Assembly (NCBI GenBank): GCA_016710785.1
Contig: JADJUE010000001.1
Location: 124,001-188,000 of the forward strand
DNA: 64,000 bases
Direction of reading: 5' to 3'
From: Candidatus Epilinea brevis
GTDB lineage: Bacteria > Chloroflexota > Anaerolineae > Epilineales > Epilineaceae
The notes below the pieces were generated by a model. The model was not told the DNA's origin. It saw nothing but the letters and a program-made list of their open reading frames with translations, and made no database searches. Shown piece by piece: positions 1 through 10,748 of this stretch (the stretch's first letter is position 1; the number at the start of each line of letters is the position of its first letter). Position numbers and translations under genes: made by a program.

Positions 1-2
1 AG

Positions 3-494
3 TACGCGGAGCGCAAGATCGGCCGACTCGATCGCTTTCTGCCGGACCTCCGTTCCGCCCGCATCGACCTGTCGCATGGCAGCAAGCGGGGGCGCGGCGA
101 TGTCTTCACCGCCCAGGTCACGGCTCGAACCGACGACGGGGTGCTGCGAGCCGAAGAGGTGGACACCGACCTCTTCGCGGCCATCGACCTGGCCGCCGCC
201 AAACTGCATCGCCAGGCTGAGCGCTACCGCGGCAAACGCCTGGACCGCTGGCATGACCATTCGCGCCCGACCCCCATCGAGGAGGCCGAGGACCCGATGC
301 CGGCAGAGCGTGGGCAGGTGATCAAGCGTAAGCAGTTCCTGCTCCACGAGATGGACGAGCGCGAGGCCATCGAGCAGCTGAACCTGGTGGACCACGACTT
401 CTACGTCTTCGTCAACGGCGTGAGCGGGCAGGTCAACGTGCTGTACCGGCGCCGCGACGGCGGCTACGGGCTCATCGAGCGGACCCTGGCCTGA
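3..494 (+). CDS. hpf: Long-form ribosome hibernation promoting factor HPF (5' truncated by window edge)
   Basis: The frame is open from base 3, so the start lies outside the window; 163 residues are visible. The first part is the end of the S30AE/RaiA domain that sits in the 30S decoding region. After a short linker the last 60 residues match the long-HPF dimerisation domain (IKRKQFLLHEMDEREAIEQL, then DFYVFVN and a terminal YRRRDGGYGLIE). Long HPFs join two ribosomes into inactive 100S particles in stationary phase or starvation. That role is family knowledge; the two-domain layout is visible here. The phosphatase gene follows three bases after the stop, so the two may be co-transcribed. Confidence 0.93.
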   Translation, partial: YAERKIGRLDRFLPDLRSARIDLSHGSKRGRGDVFTAQVTARTDDGVLRAEEVDTDLFAAIDLAAAKLHRQAERYRGKRLDRWHDHSRPTPIEEAEDPMPAERGQVIKRKQFLLHEMDEREAIEQLNLVDHDFYVFVNGVSGQVNVLYRRRDGGYGLIERTLA

Positions 495-497
495 TCC

Positions 498-1037
498 ATG
501 ACCGATATGGCGGGCACGTTCAATCGGGAGGAGACGCCGGCAGCGCTCTCGCTGCGGCAGGTCCTGGTCGTCTGCACCGCCAACCAATGCCGCTCGCCCA
601 TGGCCGAGGGTCTGTTGAAGCAACGGCTGGCAGCGACCGACGCGCTGGACCGGGTTCGGGTGTCGTCGGCCGGCACCTGGGCCCGAGCCGGCGTTCCGGC
701 GACGCCGTCGGCGGTGCAGGTCATGGCGGAGCGTGACATCGACATCGGCGCGCACCGTTCGCGAGAGGTCAGCGCCGAGATCCTAGACCCATCAGACCTC
801 ATCCTGGTGATGACCCGCGGCCATGCCGAATCTCTGATCGCCGAGTTTCCCGGCGCGGCGTCGCGCATCCTGTGTTTCAGCGCCCTGGTCGGTAGCGCCT
901 TCGACATCGCCGACCCGGTGGGCCTTCCGCTGTCCGAGTACCGGGCGACGGCGGACGAGCTGGCCAGGCTGATCGATGCGGGCTGGGCGCGGATCCTGGG
1001 TGAGGTGCCCTCAATGTCCTCCGAAGTGCGGACCTAG
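498..1037 (+). CDS. Low molecular weight protein tyrosine phosphatase family
   Basis: The 179-residue product has the LMW-PTP P-loop C-x5-R as CTANQCRS (Cys26 nucleophile, Arg32), followed by the usual PMAEG. The general-acid Asp-Pro pair is Asp139-Pro140. Members dephosphorylate phosphotyrosine or act as arsenate reductases. Without the extra redox cysteines of ArsC placed clearly, a phosphatase is the better guess. The first 20 residues precede the fold, and an in-frame ATG at 507 is an alternative start. The stop overlaps the stop of the opposing gene: the four bases CTAG at 1034-1037 end both. Confidence 0.85.
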   Translation: MTDMAGTFNREETPAALSLRQVLVVCTANQCRSPMAEGLLKQRLAATDALDRVRVSSAGTWARAGVPATPSAVQVMAERDIDIGAHRSREVSAEILDPSDLILVMTRGHAESLIAEFPGAASRILCFSALVGSAFDIADPVGLPLSEYRATADELARLIDAGWARILGEVPSMSSEVRT

Positions 1038-1981
1038 TCGCCCACCTGCGCCCGGCCGGCCTGATACATGTCGCGGGCCATGGCCAGCATGCGAGCCAGA
1101 TCCAGTTGGTCGACATCATAATCCGGACGGGCGTCGCTGATCTCCGCCAGCAGTTCGTCGGAGACATCCAGCATCCCGATGCCCCGCAGGGCGCGCAGCA
1201 TGCCGCTCTTCATCCTTCGGCCACGACCCTGTAGCCGCTGCAGCCAGTCGTCCTCGAAGACGACCAGGCCGGCGTTGCGCAGCCAGATCAGACTCTGCAG
1301 CATTCCTCCCTGCGGGGGCAACCCCGCGGCGCGGCCAGCCACGTCCAGATAGCCCTTGCGGCTGGACGGCGCCGAGGACTCGTCCAGCAGCAGCAGGCGG
1401 CCGATCACATTGCGCACGAAGCTGCGAAAGGCCGGCTCGTTGCTGCCACCGCTGATGGTGCTCGGAAAGAGCAGTCCCACACCGGTGTCCGCCCGCGCCC
1501 CGGGCAACGCGGTGCAGACGCTGTAGAGCGGTACCGTATCGACGGCCAGCTCACCGCGGGCGGCGACGGGATGGCTCTGCCACGGCTCCTGCGCCGCGGC
1601 GATGCCGCCCAGCAGGGCCAACTCGCCCAAGGCGATGTCGCGGCGTTCTCCGGCGGCATCGATGACCGTCAGGTTGACCTGGTCCTCGGCCTTGCGCCCC
1701 CCGGCATCGCTGAAGTCCACGGCCGATCCGGTGGACACATAGGCTACCGGGATGAGGCTGGCGAAAGGCACCCGCCGCGGCTCCAGCCGGGCGCCGCGAA
1801 AGCCGGACAGCTCGCGACGGGCATCGGCCGAGAGTTCGGCGACGTCCGTGCAGGCCGCCGGCAGCCCCTCTTCCGACCAACCGATGAAGAACCAACTGCC
1901 CTGAACGCCACGCGCCGTGCTGACCAGAGCGGCGGCGAGACGATCGACGACCAGCGGCGGTTTGGACCCTTCCTGACTCAT
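1034..1981 (-). CDS. Conserved-looking protein of unknown function
   Basis: A 315-residue soluble protein with no signal peptide, membrane segment or motif I recognise. The C-terminal 80 residues (around GRRMKSGMLRALRGIGM and a D/E-rich end) look helical. Amino-acid use is ordinary for this genome, and the frame is clean for its whole length, so it is probably a real gene. The start is chosen at 1981 because a TATACT box at 1993-1988 lies six bases upstream, which would put the first transcribed base on this ATG; an ATG two codons earlier (1987) is possible. Divergent from tex, convergent with the phosphatase. Confidence 0.6.
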   Translation of the reverse strand: MSQEGSKPPLVVDRLAAALVSTARGVQGSWFFIGWSEEGLPAACTDVAELSADARRELSGFRGARLEPRRVPFASLIPVAYVSTGSAVDFSDAGGRKAEDQVNLTVIDAAGERRDIALGELALLGGIAAAQEPWQSHPVAARGELAVDTVPLYSVCTALPGARADTGVGLLFPSTISGGSNEPAFRSFVRNVIGRLLLLDESSAPSSRKGYLDVAGRAAGLPPQGGMLQSLIWLRNAGLVVFEDDWLQRLQGRGRRMKSGMLRALRGIGMLDVSDELLAEISDARPDYDVDQLDLARMLAMARDMYQAGRAQVGD

Positions 1982-1987
1982 GGCCAT

Positions 1988-1993
1988 AGTATA
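1988..1993 (-). promoter_or_regulatory. -10 box of a probable leaderless promoter
   Basis: TATACT on the minus strand, ending six bases before ATG 1981. No -35 hexamer and no Shine-Dalgarno sequence are visible. The spacing fits transcription starting at the initiation codon. Confidence 0.5.
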
Positions 1994-2072
1994 CGCACCG
2001 ACTGCGGGCGACGGCGTCGCCCGCGGCCGGGATGTCCGCTCTCGCGGGCTTCCATCTACCCAGGAGCATCCG

Positions 2073-4277
<2,205 letters not shown>

Positions 4278-4323
4278 CCGGATGGAACGCTGTCCGGGTC
4301 GCCACGCGCCGGCGCTCAAGGTG

Positions 4324-4329
4324 TATAAT
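4324..4329 (+). promoter_or_regulatory. Consensus -10 box (TATAAT) before the CNNM/CorC gene
   Basis: A perfect TATAAT ends 20 bases before ATG 4350, giving a leader of about 14 bases with no Shine-Dalgarno sequence. No recognisable -35 box lies 16-18 bases upstream. Confidence 0.55.
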
Positions 4330-4349
4330 CCGTCGCTGTCACCGACACC

Positions 4350-5687
4350 ATGTCCGAAGCCGCCGACCTGCCGCGTACCCTGATCATCATCCTGGTCCTC
4401 ACCCTGGCCAACGGCTTTTTCGCCGGCTCGGAGATGGCCATCGTCTCCGCGCGCCGCAGCCGCCTGGAAGCCAAGGCCGCCGCGGGACGCAGGGCCGCAC
4501 GTCAGGCGATCCTGCTGGCGGAGAACCCGGACCATTTCCTGGCCATCGTTCAGGTGGGGATCACCCTCATCGGTACCTTTTCCGCGGTCTTCGGCGGCGC
4601 GCGCATCGCCCATGTCCTGGCCCTCTGGCTGCACCAGCGCTGGCCCTCGGCCCTCAGTGAAGCGGCGGCAGAGACCTTGTCTCTGGCCATGGTGGTGGCC
4701 CTCCTCACCTACCTGAGTCTGGTAGTGGGGGAACTCGTACCCAAGCAGCTGGGTCTGCGGCAAGCAGAGCGCTGGGCCCTGGTTGCGGCGCCGATCATGA
4801 GCGCCATCGCCGTGGCCACGCGGCCGGTGGTCAGCATGCTCACCTGGAGCGTCAACCTGGTGCTGCGCCTGCTCGGTCAGCAGGGCGGCAACGACCAGGC
4901 ATTGACCCAGGCCGATATCGAGCATCTGATCCGTGAAGGCCAGGAATCGGGCGCGGTGGAGGAAGGGGAGGCGGACATCATCAAGCGCGTCTTCCAGTTC
5001 GCGGACCGGCCCGTGCGGACGGTGATGACCCCGCGAACGCAGGTGGTCGCGGTGGAGTTGGGGCTGCCCCTCGCGGAGATCGCGCTCACCTTCCTGGACA
5101 GCGGCTATTCACGCCTGCCGGTCTTCAAGGGCAGCGTAGACAACGTGGTCGGCATCCTCAATGCCAAGGACCTGCTGCGGCAGCTGCTTCCGGAGCAGAC
5201 TGTGGAACTGCGCGACCTCCTGCGCCCAGCGGTCTATCTGGTGGACAGCGACCATACGGACAATGTATTGGCCGCCTTCCGCAAGTCTCGCACCCACATG
5301 GCTGTGGTCATCGACGAATATGGCCAGACCGCCGGCCTGGTGACCCTCGAGGACCTGTTGGAAGAGCTGGTGGGCGAAATCCAGGACGAGTACGACCAGC
5401 CGGAAGAGCGCTCCATCATCGAACGCGATGACGGCAGCTGGCTGGTGGACGGCATGGAGGCCTACGACCGAGTCTGCCAGTCTCTGGGTCTGCCGGAGCC
5501 TACGGCGGACGACGACGACGACTTCAACACCTTGGCTGGCATGATCCTGTCTCGCCTGGGCCGCTTGCCGGCCGTCGGCGACCGGGTGTTGTCCGGAGAC
5601 TTCTCGCTGGAGGTGGTGGATATGGACGGCCGCCGCATCGACAAGGTGCTGGTGACCCGCATGTCCGAAGGCGAGGCTTCGGCATGA
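4350..5687 (+). CDS. CNNM/CorC-type membrane protein with DUF21, CBS pair and CorC_HlyC domains
   Basis: The 445-residue product has the full hemolysin-like/CNNM layout. A DUF21 membrane domain covers about residues 1-195 (NGFFAGSEMAIVSARRSRLE, later VVGELVPKQLGLR). A CBS pair lies near 215-340 (VMTPRTQVVAVE, VVIDEYGQTAGLVTLEDLLE) and a CorC_HlyC domain near 355-438. Relatives are linked to magnesium/cobalt efflux or membrane-damage repair; the substrate here is not shown. The stop overlaps the purE start by four bases (ATGA), so purE translation is probably coupled to it, although the functions are unrelated. Confidence 0.9.
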   Translation: MSEAADLPRTLIIILVLTLANGFFAGSEMAIVSARRSRLEAKAAAGRRAARQAILLAENPDHFLAIVQVGITLIGTFSAVFGGARIAHVLALWLHQRWPSALSEAAAETLSLAMVVALLTYLSLVVGELVPKQLGLRQAERWALVAAPIMSAIAVATRPVVSMLTWSVNLVLRLLGQQGGNDQALTQADIEHLIREGQESGAVEEGEADIIKRVFQFADRPVRTVMTPRTQVVAVELGLPLAEIALTFLDSGYSRLPVFKGSVDNVVGILNAKDLLRQLLPEQTVELRDLLRPAVYLVDSDHTDNVLAAFRKSRTHMAVVIDEYGQTAGLVTLEDLLEELVGEIQDEYDQPEERSIIERDDGSWLVDGMEAYDRVCQSLGLPEPTADDDDDFNTLAGMILSRLGRLPAVGDRVLSGDFSLEVVDMDGRRIDKVLVTRMSEGEASA

Positions 5688-6259
5688 ACCTGCCGGAGGG
5701 CCAGGCGATCCCGGAGCTCTCGGAAGCCAAGGCGACGGCGCTCTTTGGCGACCCTGATGGCGGCCCGCCGCCCCTGGTGGGCATCATCATGGGTTCGAGT
5801 TCTGACTGGGAAGGGTGCATGCGCGCTGCGGCGGAGACGCTACGGGATTTCGGGGTGAGCTTCGAGGCCCGGGTGGTTTCTGCCCATCGCACGCCGGATT
5901 GGATGGCCGAGTACGCCGCGGCGGCCGAAGGCCGGGGTCTGCGACTGATCATCGCCGGCGCGGGCGGCGCGGCGCATCTGCCGGGCATGGTGGCGGGGCA
6001 CACGTTGCTGCCGGTGATCGGCGTACCGGTGCAGAGCAAAGCCCTCAGTGGTTGGGACTCGCTCTTGTCCATCGTGCAGATGCCGGCGGGCGTTCCGGTG
6101 GCCACGATGGCCATCGGCAAGCCGGGTGCGATCAACGCCGCCCTCCTGGCGGTCAGCATCCTGGGGCAGGAGCTGCCGGAGCTGCGGCGCCGACTGGGTG
6201 ACTGGCGCGCGGCGCGCGCCGCCGCGGTCTTGGGCGAGCGGCTGAGCCTGGATGGTTGA
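5684..6259 (+). CDS. purE: N5-carboxyaminoimidazole ribonucleotide mutase, PurE class I
   Basis: 191 residues. The PurE fold starts near residue 31 with GIIMGSSSDW (Ser-rich phosphate loop 37-42), followed by SAHRTP at 66-71, GAGGAAHLPGM and VIGVPVQSKALSGWDSLLSI. These are the substrate-binding segments of class I PurE, which moves the carboxyl group of N5-CAIR to C4 in de novo purine synthesis. The N-terminal 30 residues are an extension not usual in PurE. Overlaps the upstream membrane-protein stop by four bases and the purK start by eight; the purK neighbour supports the N5-CAIR route. Confidence 0.96.
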   Translation: MNLPEGQAIPELSEAKATALFGDPDGGPPPLVGIIMGSSSDWEGCMRAAAETLRDFGVSFEARVVSAHRTPDWMAEYAAAAEGRGLRLIIAGAGGAAHLPGMVAGHTLLPVIGVPVQSKALSGWDSLLSIVQMPAGVPVATMAIGKPGAINAALLAVSILGQELPELRRRLGDWRAARAAAVLGERLSLDG

Positions 6260-7403
6260 GCACCACCCTAGCTCGAACCCCATCCTGCCGCCGGCGATCA
6301 TCGGCGTGGTAGGCGGCGGGCAGCTGGGGCGCATGCTGGCCCTGGCCGCCCGCACGATGGGCTACCGCGTGCGTGCGCTCTGCCCCGACCTCGATCCGCC
6401 GGTGGCCGCGGCGGCGGAGGTGGTCCGCGCCGCCTACGACGACGAAGCGGCGGTGGCCACCTTCCTCGAGGGCTTGGAGGTGCTCACCTGGGAGTTCGAA
6501 AATGTGCCGGCCGCCCTGGCCGCGGCGGCCGAAGCGCGGGGCATCCCGGTGCGTCCGGCCGGCCGCGTGCTGCAGGTGACGCAGGACCGCCTGCGTGAGA
6601 AGCGATTCCTGCAGGCGGCCGGGCTGCCCCTGCCGCTCTGGCAGGCGGTGGATTCTCTTTCCGCCCTGGAGACGGGACTGCGCCTGGTCGGTCGCCCGGC
6701 GGTCTTGAAGACCGCGGCCTTCGGTTACGACGGCAAGGGGCAGGTCAAGATAGATGCGGCCACCGAAGCCGCTGCGGCTTGGCAAGCCATCGGCGGGCAG
6801 CCGGCAGTTCTGGAGGCCTTCGTCCCCTTCGTACTGGAGCTGTCGGTGGTGGCGGCGCGCGGCCTGCATGGTGAGTTCGTCCATTGGGGGGCCATCGAGA
6901 ACCGCCACAAGGACCACATCCTGGATCTGTCCGTCGCGCCGGCCCGCGTGTCTCCGGCCTTGGCATGGGACGCGGTAGCCCTGGCACGGCGGGTGTTGGA
7001 GGCCCTCGACGTGGTCGGCGTGCTCTGTGTCGAACTCTTCGTCACCGCCGACGGCCAACTGTTGATCAACGAGCTGGCCCCACGCACGCATAACAGCGGC
7101 CACCTGACCATCGAGGCCTCCCCCACCAGCCAGTTCGCGCAGCAGATCCGCGCCATCTGCGGCCTGCCGCTGGGCGACAGCCGCATCCGCGGCGGCGCGG
7201 CGATGGCCAACCTGCTGGGCGACTGTTGGGCGGACGGCGAGCCGGACTGGGCGGCGGCGCTGGCGGTGCCGGGCGTGACTTTGCACCTTTATGACAAACA
7301 CGAAGCGCGACCGGGACGCAAGATGGGGCATCTGACGGCGGTGGCGGCGACGGCGGACGAGGCGCTCAGGCGGGTGGTAGCGGCGCGCGAGGGCTTGCGC
7401 TGA
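6252..7403 (+). CDS. purK: N5-carboxyaminoimidazole ribonucleotide synthase, PurK
   Basis: 383 residues, the usual length. It opens with the pre-ATP-grasp motif GVVGGGQLGRMLALAA. The ATP-grasp core follows with VLKTAAFGYDGKGQ, LEAFVPF, ELSVVAAR and the metal-binding region LINELAPRTHNSGHLTIEA. PurK carboxylates AIR to N5-CAIR using ATP and bicarbonate, and PurE then uses the product. The start overlaps the end of purE by eight bases, so the two are translationally coupled. Confidence 0.96.
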   Translation: MVEHHPSSNPILPPAIIGVVGGGQLGRMLALAARTMGYRVRALCPDLDPPVAAAAEVVRAAYDDEAAVATFLEGLEVLTWEFENVPAALAAAAEARGIPVRPAGRVLQVTQDRLREKRFLQAAGLPLPLWQAVDSLSALETGLRLVGRPAVLKTAAFGYDGKGQVKIDAATEAAAAWQAIGGQPAVLEAFVPFVLELSVVAARGLHGEFVHWGAIENRHKDHILDLSVAPARVSPALAWDAVALARRVLEALDVVGVLCVELFVTADGQLLINELAPRTHNSGHLTIEASPTSQFAQQIRAICGLPLGDSRIRGGAAMANLLGDCWADGEPDWAAALAVPGVTLHLYDKHEARPGRKMGHLTAVAATADEALRRVVAAREGLR

Positions 7404-7501
7404 ACACAGCAGCCTCCCGTCGGCGCCACAGGTTCTGACCCGGGGCCTCCGCTGGCCACGCTCGCCCGGACGAAACGCCATGGATTGCCTCGCCGTCGGG
7501 A

Positions 7502-7957
7502 TCAGCGAGGCCGGATCGCCAGGATCAGGGCGGCGAAGATCCAACAGACCAGGCCTACCAGCGCGTTTCCCCAACTGCCCCGGGCGTGGGTTTCGAGCAC
7601 GCTGTTGCCGTGCTCGGCAGGGTCGTAGTACACCTTCACGGTCTCGCCAACGCGGTGTTGATCGACCCAGGCGAGCGCCTTGGCCTTCGACTTCCATCCG
7701 GGCATTCCGAATGAGATTCGATCGCCCTTGTAATCGCGATCACCGACGCCGTAGGTGTACGAGATCTGGGGAATGTAGGTGATACCCTTACCGTAATGCG
7801 ACTGCGCGTGCTCTTCCAAAGTCCGCGAAAGGGCGATCGTGCCCAGCGTTGAAGGCCAGGATCGACTCGCTTCCGCATTGACGAGGGACCAGAGCGTCGC
7901 GGCAATGAGGAAGAAGCCAAGGATGATCAGAGCCAGCACAGTGAACTGCAGGGTCAT
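7502..7957 (-). CDS. DUF3592 domain membrane protein
   Basis: About 151 residues. One hydrophobic segment lies at the N-terminus (TVLALIILGFFLIAATLWSL) and another at the C-terminus (ALVGLVCWIFAALILAI). The domain between has the DUF3592 pattern: a Trp-Pro strand, YTYGVGDRDYKGDRISFG, then VGETVKVYYDPAEHGNSVL. The family is widespread and uncharacterised, with a small extracytoplasmic beta domain held between two helices. The chosen start has GGAGG 13 bases upstream; an ATG at 8014 would add 19 polar residues. Convergent with purK. Confidence 0.75.
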   Translation of the reverse strand: MTLQFTVLALIILGFFLIAATLWSLVNAEASRSWPSTLGTIALSRTLEEHAQSHYGKGITYIPQISYTYGVGDRDYKGDRISFGMPGWKSKAKALAWVDQHRVGETVKVYYDPAEHGNSVLETHARGSWGNALVGLVCWIFAALILAIRPR

Positions 7958-8084
7958 GGCGGGTGACGAGCCTCCGAGGTCGCGGCAACGGGATGGGCGG
8001 CTGCTGTGAACCATGATCAGCCGCCAGGATTTGGGACGCTAGCAGAATCGCCGCGGCGAAAGAAGCGGTAGGCCGGGATGCGCT

Positions 8085-8163
8085 GCGCTTCAGGTTCTGG
8101 AGCAGGTCCAGGATCTCAGCCTGCCCGGACGTGCTCAGGTCGACGTGGGTTCATCGAGCACCA
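8085..8163 (-). pseudogene. Relic of an oligopeptide-type ABC transporter ATPase
   Basis: Between 8163 and 8085 on the minus strand one frame reads VLDEPTST then stops. Directly after, in the next frame, the sequence reads STSGQAEILDLLQNLKR. Joined, these give the Walker B/D-loop region of Opp/Dpp-family ATP-binding proteins (LDEPTSxLDxSxQAxILxLLxxL), with about one base missing at the junction. Nothing on either side extends the match, so this is a short decayed fragment and not a gene with a sequencing error. Confidence 0.5.
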
Positions 8164-8187
8164 TGTATGTAGCGCTTGTGCACCGCC

Positions 8188-9312
8188 TCAACCCCAAGCC
8201 ACTTCCGCCCGGCTGCCCAGGTAAGATCCATAGTCCGCGAAGGCGCGCTCGAAGGCAGTACGATCCGCTACGCTTGCTGTCTCGAAGGGCAAGCCCTGGA
8301 TCTCCACCCGCCCCTTCTTGAGCGTCCGCCGCCAGGTGCCGATCACCTGGCCGTCGCGGACGAGGGTGGGTTGGAATACACCGTTGCCGCCGGGGATGAT
8401 GCGCTCCTTGTGCGCTTCGTCGAGCATCAGGGAGCGGTCCTTGAAGCCCAGCATGAACTCGTCGAAGCCCGGCAGCACATGGACTGCCGCCGTATCCGCA
8501 GCGGCCAGAATGGACTCGGAGCGGTCGGCCGGCCCCGTAGCCATCAGGAGGTCGCGACCGTCGTGGGTGATGGTTGTCAGCGCCGTCCCCGCGACGGCGA
8601 TGCCCGTCTTCGCGTCGGCCGCGGTCATGCCCATCCAGCCGGCAAAGTCCTGGCGGGTCGTCGGGCCGTGGCTCTGGAAGTAACGCTCCGCCATGATCCC
8701 CAAGGCCTCATCCCGCTCCGGCTCCTGCGGATCGGGCGCCCACTGATCCAACAGGACGAAGGTCTGCTCCTTGCCCACGTTGGGGCCGATGCAGGTGATG
8801 CCCAGCTGGCTGACGTACCACAGCAGGTGGTAGCCATGTTGGCCGGCGGTAGGGATGCCCGCCTGCTCCAAGGCCGCCACGCAGGCCGCGCGCGTCATGC
8901 GCCCCTCTGTGGCCAGCGCCTGCCCCAGGACATCCGCCGCCAGAAAGGCGTGGGCGTCGCTGAGTCCCAGGTAGGCCCGCCGCGCCGCCGCACCGTCAAG
9001 GGCCCGCGCACCCATGAGGGCCAGCATCCAGCGGGCGTCGCGCGGCGGGACGAAGTGCACCGTGCCCCGCATCGGCCAGGTGCGCAGCACCTCGCCCCGC
9101 TCGATCGCGGCGTCGATGTCCGCCTCTGTGGCACCCGGCAGGCGCAGCCCGAAGGACCACTTGCCGCTGGCCAGGTCCTGGGCCTGCATGGCCCCGAACC
9201 AACGGACGATGGCGGCCGGGCCGCCGCTTGCCGGCCCATCCTGAGCGTCGGGCGCAAGAAGAAGGCTGGCCAGGCGCAGGCGGCGGATCTCAGCGGCGGT
9301 GAATGCCGTCAA
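8188..9312 (-). CDS. Winged-helix DNA-binding protein of the AlkZ/YcaQ-like (HTH_42) family
   Basis: 374 residues. The family features are an early QAQ motif in AMQAQDLASGKW, then LRTWPMRGTVHFVPPRDARWML, and a late FDEFMLGFKDRS / IIPGGNGVFQPTLVRDGQVIG block. AlkZ-type proteins are DNA glycosylases that open interstrand crosslinks or remove alkylated bases with a Q-x-Q catalytic motif. Many homologues are uncharacterised, so the repair role is inferred. The start codon is TTG and overlaps the stop of the upstream gene (TTGA), making this the last gene of the rhodanese operon. Confidence 0.75.
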   Translation of the reverse strand: MTAFTAAEIRRLRLASLLLAPDAQDGPASGGPAAIVRWFGAMQAQDLASGKWSFGLRLPGATEADIDAAIERGEVLRTWPMRGTVHFVPPRDARWMLALMGARALDGAAARRAYLGLSDAHAFLAADVLGQALATEGRMTRAACVAALEQAGIPTAGQHGYHLLWYVSQLGITCIGPNVGKEQTFVLLDQWAPDPQEPERDEALGIMAERYFQSHGPTTRQDFAGWMGMTAADAKTGIAVAGTALTTITHDGRDLLMATGPADRSESILAAADTAAVHVLPGFDEFMLGFKDRSLMLDEAHKERIIPGGNGVFQPTLVRDGQVIGTWRRTLKKGRVEIQGLPFETASVADRTAFERAFADYGSYLGSRAEVAWG

Positions 9313-10055
9313 CGCCGCGCATCCCTCGACGTCAGACCCTCAGGGAAGCGCGAGCCTGTCCTCCGCCGCAGCCGCTGCAAAGTCAATCCGACGACCACCG
9401 CGGCCAACACCGTGTACAGCACCGGCAGCATCCCGATGCGGGTGCTGGTGCCGATGCGCAGGCTGTGGTACCAGACCAGGAAGAACACCATGTAGTTCAC
9501 CGCATGCACGGCACGCCAGGCCTTGGGTGCCAGGCGCGGACCATAGACGCCGGCCAGGACACCGATCAGAAGCAGGTACAGCCCCATGGCACCGAAGAAC
9601 TGGTGCAGCTCGTAGAAGCCATGATCGATGGGCGGCCAGAAGGTGGCGGTGATGGTGGACTGGCCGGTGCGCAGCTGCCGGGCCCATTCGAAGAGGATGG
9701 GATGGGAGAGGGCCAGGAGGAAGGCGGCCAACCCCACGGACCGATGCACGGACAGCAGCGGGCCCAGGCCCAAGGCGCGTTGCAGGGGCCGGTGGAGCAG
9801 CCCCAGGACGATCTGCAGAAAGACCAGGGTGTAGGCCAGGTGGCCGGCGACACGCATCATGATGTAGGCGCTCTGGCCGGGGGGGTAGCCCTGGCCGAGG
9901 TAATAGGTCATGGTGCCGGTCTGACGGGTCATGGCGGTCAAGGGCAAGAGGAGGAGGGCGACCAGCGCCAGCACGGCCAGCACGCGGTTGCGGCGGATCG
10001 CAGGGCCGGGCTCGCTGTGGGGATCGGCGGTCATCGGCCTGGGATCGGTGGTCAT
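9309..10055 (-). CDS. Ferric-reductase-like transmembrane protein (heme b, MsrQ/FRD-like)
   Basis: 248 residues with about six hydrophobic helices. Histidines sit inside or at the ends of helices (AGHLAY, SVHRSVG, LSHPI, FYELHQFFG, AVHAVNY, WYHSLRIG), the arrangement of the ferric-reductase-like domain that binds two b-type hemes. No flavin/NAD domain follows, so like MsrQ it would pass electrons from quinol or a partner across the membrane. It lies between a secreted rhodanese (start four bases after that stop) and the winged-helix gene (four-base overlap), which suggests a periplasmic sulfur or redox repair role. Confidence 0.8.
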   Translation of the reverse strand: MTTDPRPMTADPHSEPGPAIRRNRVLAVLALVALLLLPLTAMTRQTGTMTYYLGQGYPPGQSAYIMMRVAGHLAYTLVFLQIVLGLLHRPLQRALGLGPLLSVHRSVGLAAFLLALSHPILFEWARQLRTGQSTITATFWPPIDHGFYELHQFFGAMGLYLLLIGVLAGVYGPRLAPKAWRAVHAVNYMVFFLVWYHSLRIGTSTRIGMLPVLYTVLAAVVVGLTLQRLRRRTGSRFPEGLTSRDARR

Positions 10056-10059
10056 CGGC

Positions 10060-10578
10060 CTACTGCTCCGGAGCCTTGTCGAGGGCCTCCTGGATCATCC
10101 GCAGGCCCTCCTCGTCCAGCACCCCCAGGTCTTCGCCGGCCTCGGGCAGGCCGGCCTTTTCCCAGCTCTTGATGCCGTGGCCCTTCAGCAGCCCCACGTT
10201 GGGCACGCCCAGGCCGTGCAAGGTCTTGGCACCCTCGAAGCCACGGAAGTCCTTGAGGCAGTAGGGTACCACCAGATCGGCGTCGGCCAACGATGCCGCA
10301 TCCATCGCCGCGGTGTCGCGCACCGGGATGGAGCGCGCCCCGGGGATATGCTTCTCGGCAAACTCCTGCGGCTCGCGCACATCCACGAAGACCACCTTCT
10401 TGCCATCCAGGATCATTTGCGCCACATCGCGTGGCGCCACCTCCTGGTAATCCCGCGTCCAGACCCGCCGCGCCTCGGGCGCCCGCGCAGCCTCGGCCAA
10501 TGGCAGGGCGAAGAGGAAGGCGAGCGTCAGGGAGACGGCGACGAGGGGCCAGCGGGCGTAGCGGGAGGGGGGAGACAA
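10060..10578 (-). CDS. Exported rhodanese-domain protein
   Basis: 172 residues starting at a TTG codon with AGGAG seven bases upstream. A signal peptide covers about residues 1-30 (LVAVSLTLAFLFALPLAEAA). One rhodanese domain follows: FVDVREPQEFAEKHIPGARS, then an active-site loop with cysteine in VPYCLKDFRG and the C-terminal GLGVPNVGLLKGHGIKSWE. It could transfer sulfur or reduce oxidised sulfur species outside the cytoplasmic membrane. First gene of a three-gene coupled operon with a heme membrane protein and a winged-helix protein. Confidence 0.85.
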   Translation of the reverse strand: MSPPSRYARWPLVAVSLTLAFLFALPLAEAARAPEARRVWTRDYQEVAPRDVAQMILDGKKVVFVDVREPQEFAEKHIPGARSIPVRDTAAMDAASLADADLVVPYCLKDFRGFEGAKTLHGLGVPNVGLLKGHGIKSWEKAGLPEAGEDLGVLDEEGLRMIQEALDKAPEQ

Positions 10579-10613
10579 GGCGCGGCTCCTAGATGTCGAA
10601 GGGCTTGGGTACC

Positions 10614-10642
10614 GTTATGCCGCAGGGGCTGAAGCTTGTCAA
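10614..10642 (-). promoter_or_regulatory. Sigma-70 type promoter of the rhodanese operon
   Basis: On the minus strand a perfect TTGACA (10642-10637) is separated by 17 bases from CATAAC (10619-10614). Expected transcription start is near 10607, giving a leader of about 29 bases before TTG 10578. This is one of only two perfect -35 hexamers I found in the window. Confidence 0.65.
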
Positions 10643-10748
10643 GGAGATGCAGGGCTGCCCCATGCTCCGTCATGCAATCAGACATGGCTACCGGCGTCGG
10701 TCTTGGCGATGCTGTTGGAGCAGGTGGCTTTCGTGGGGCGGAACGGTA

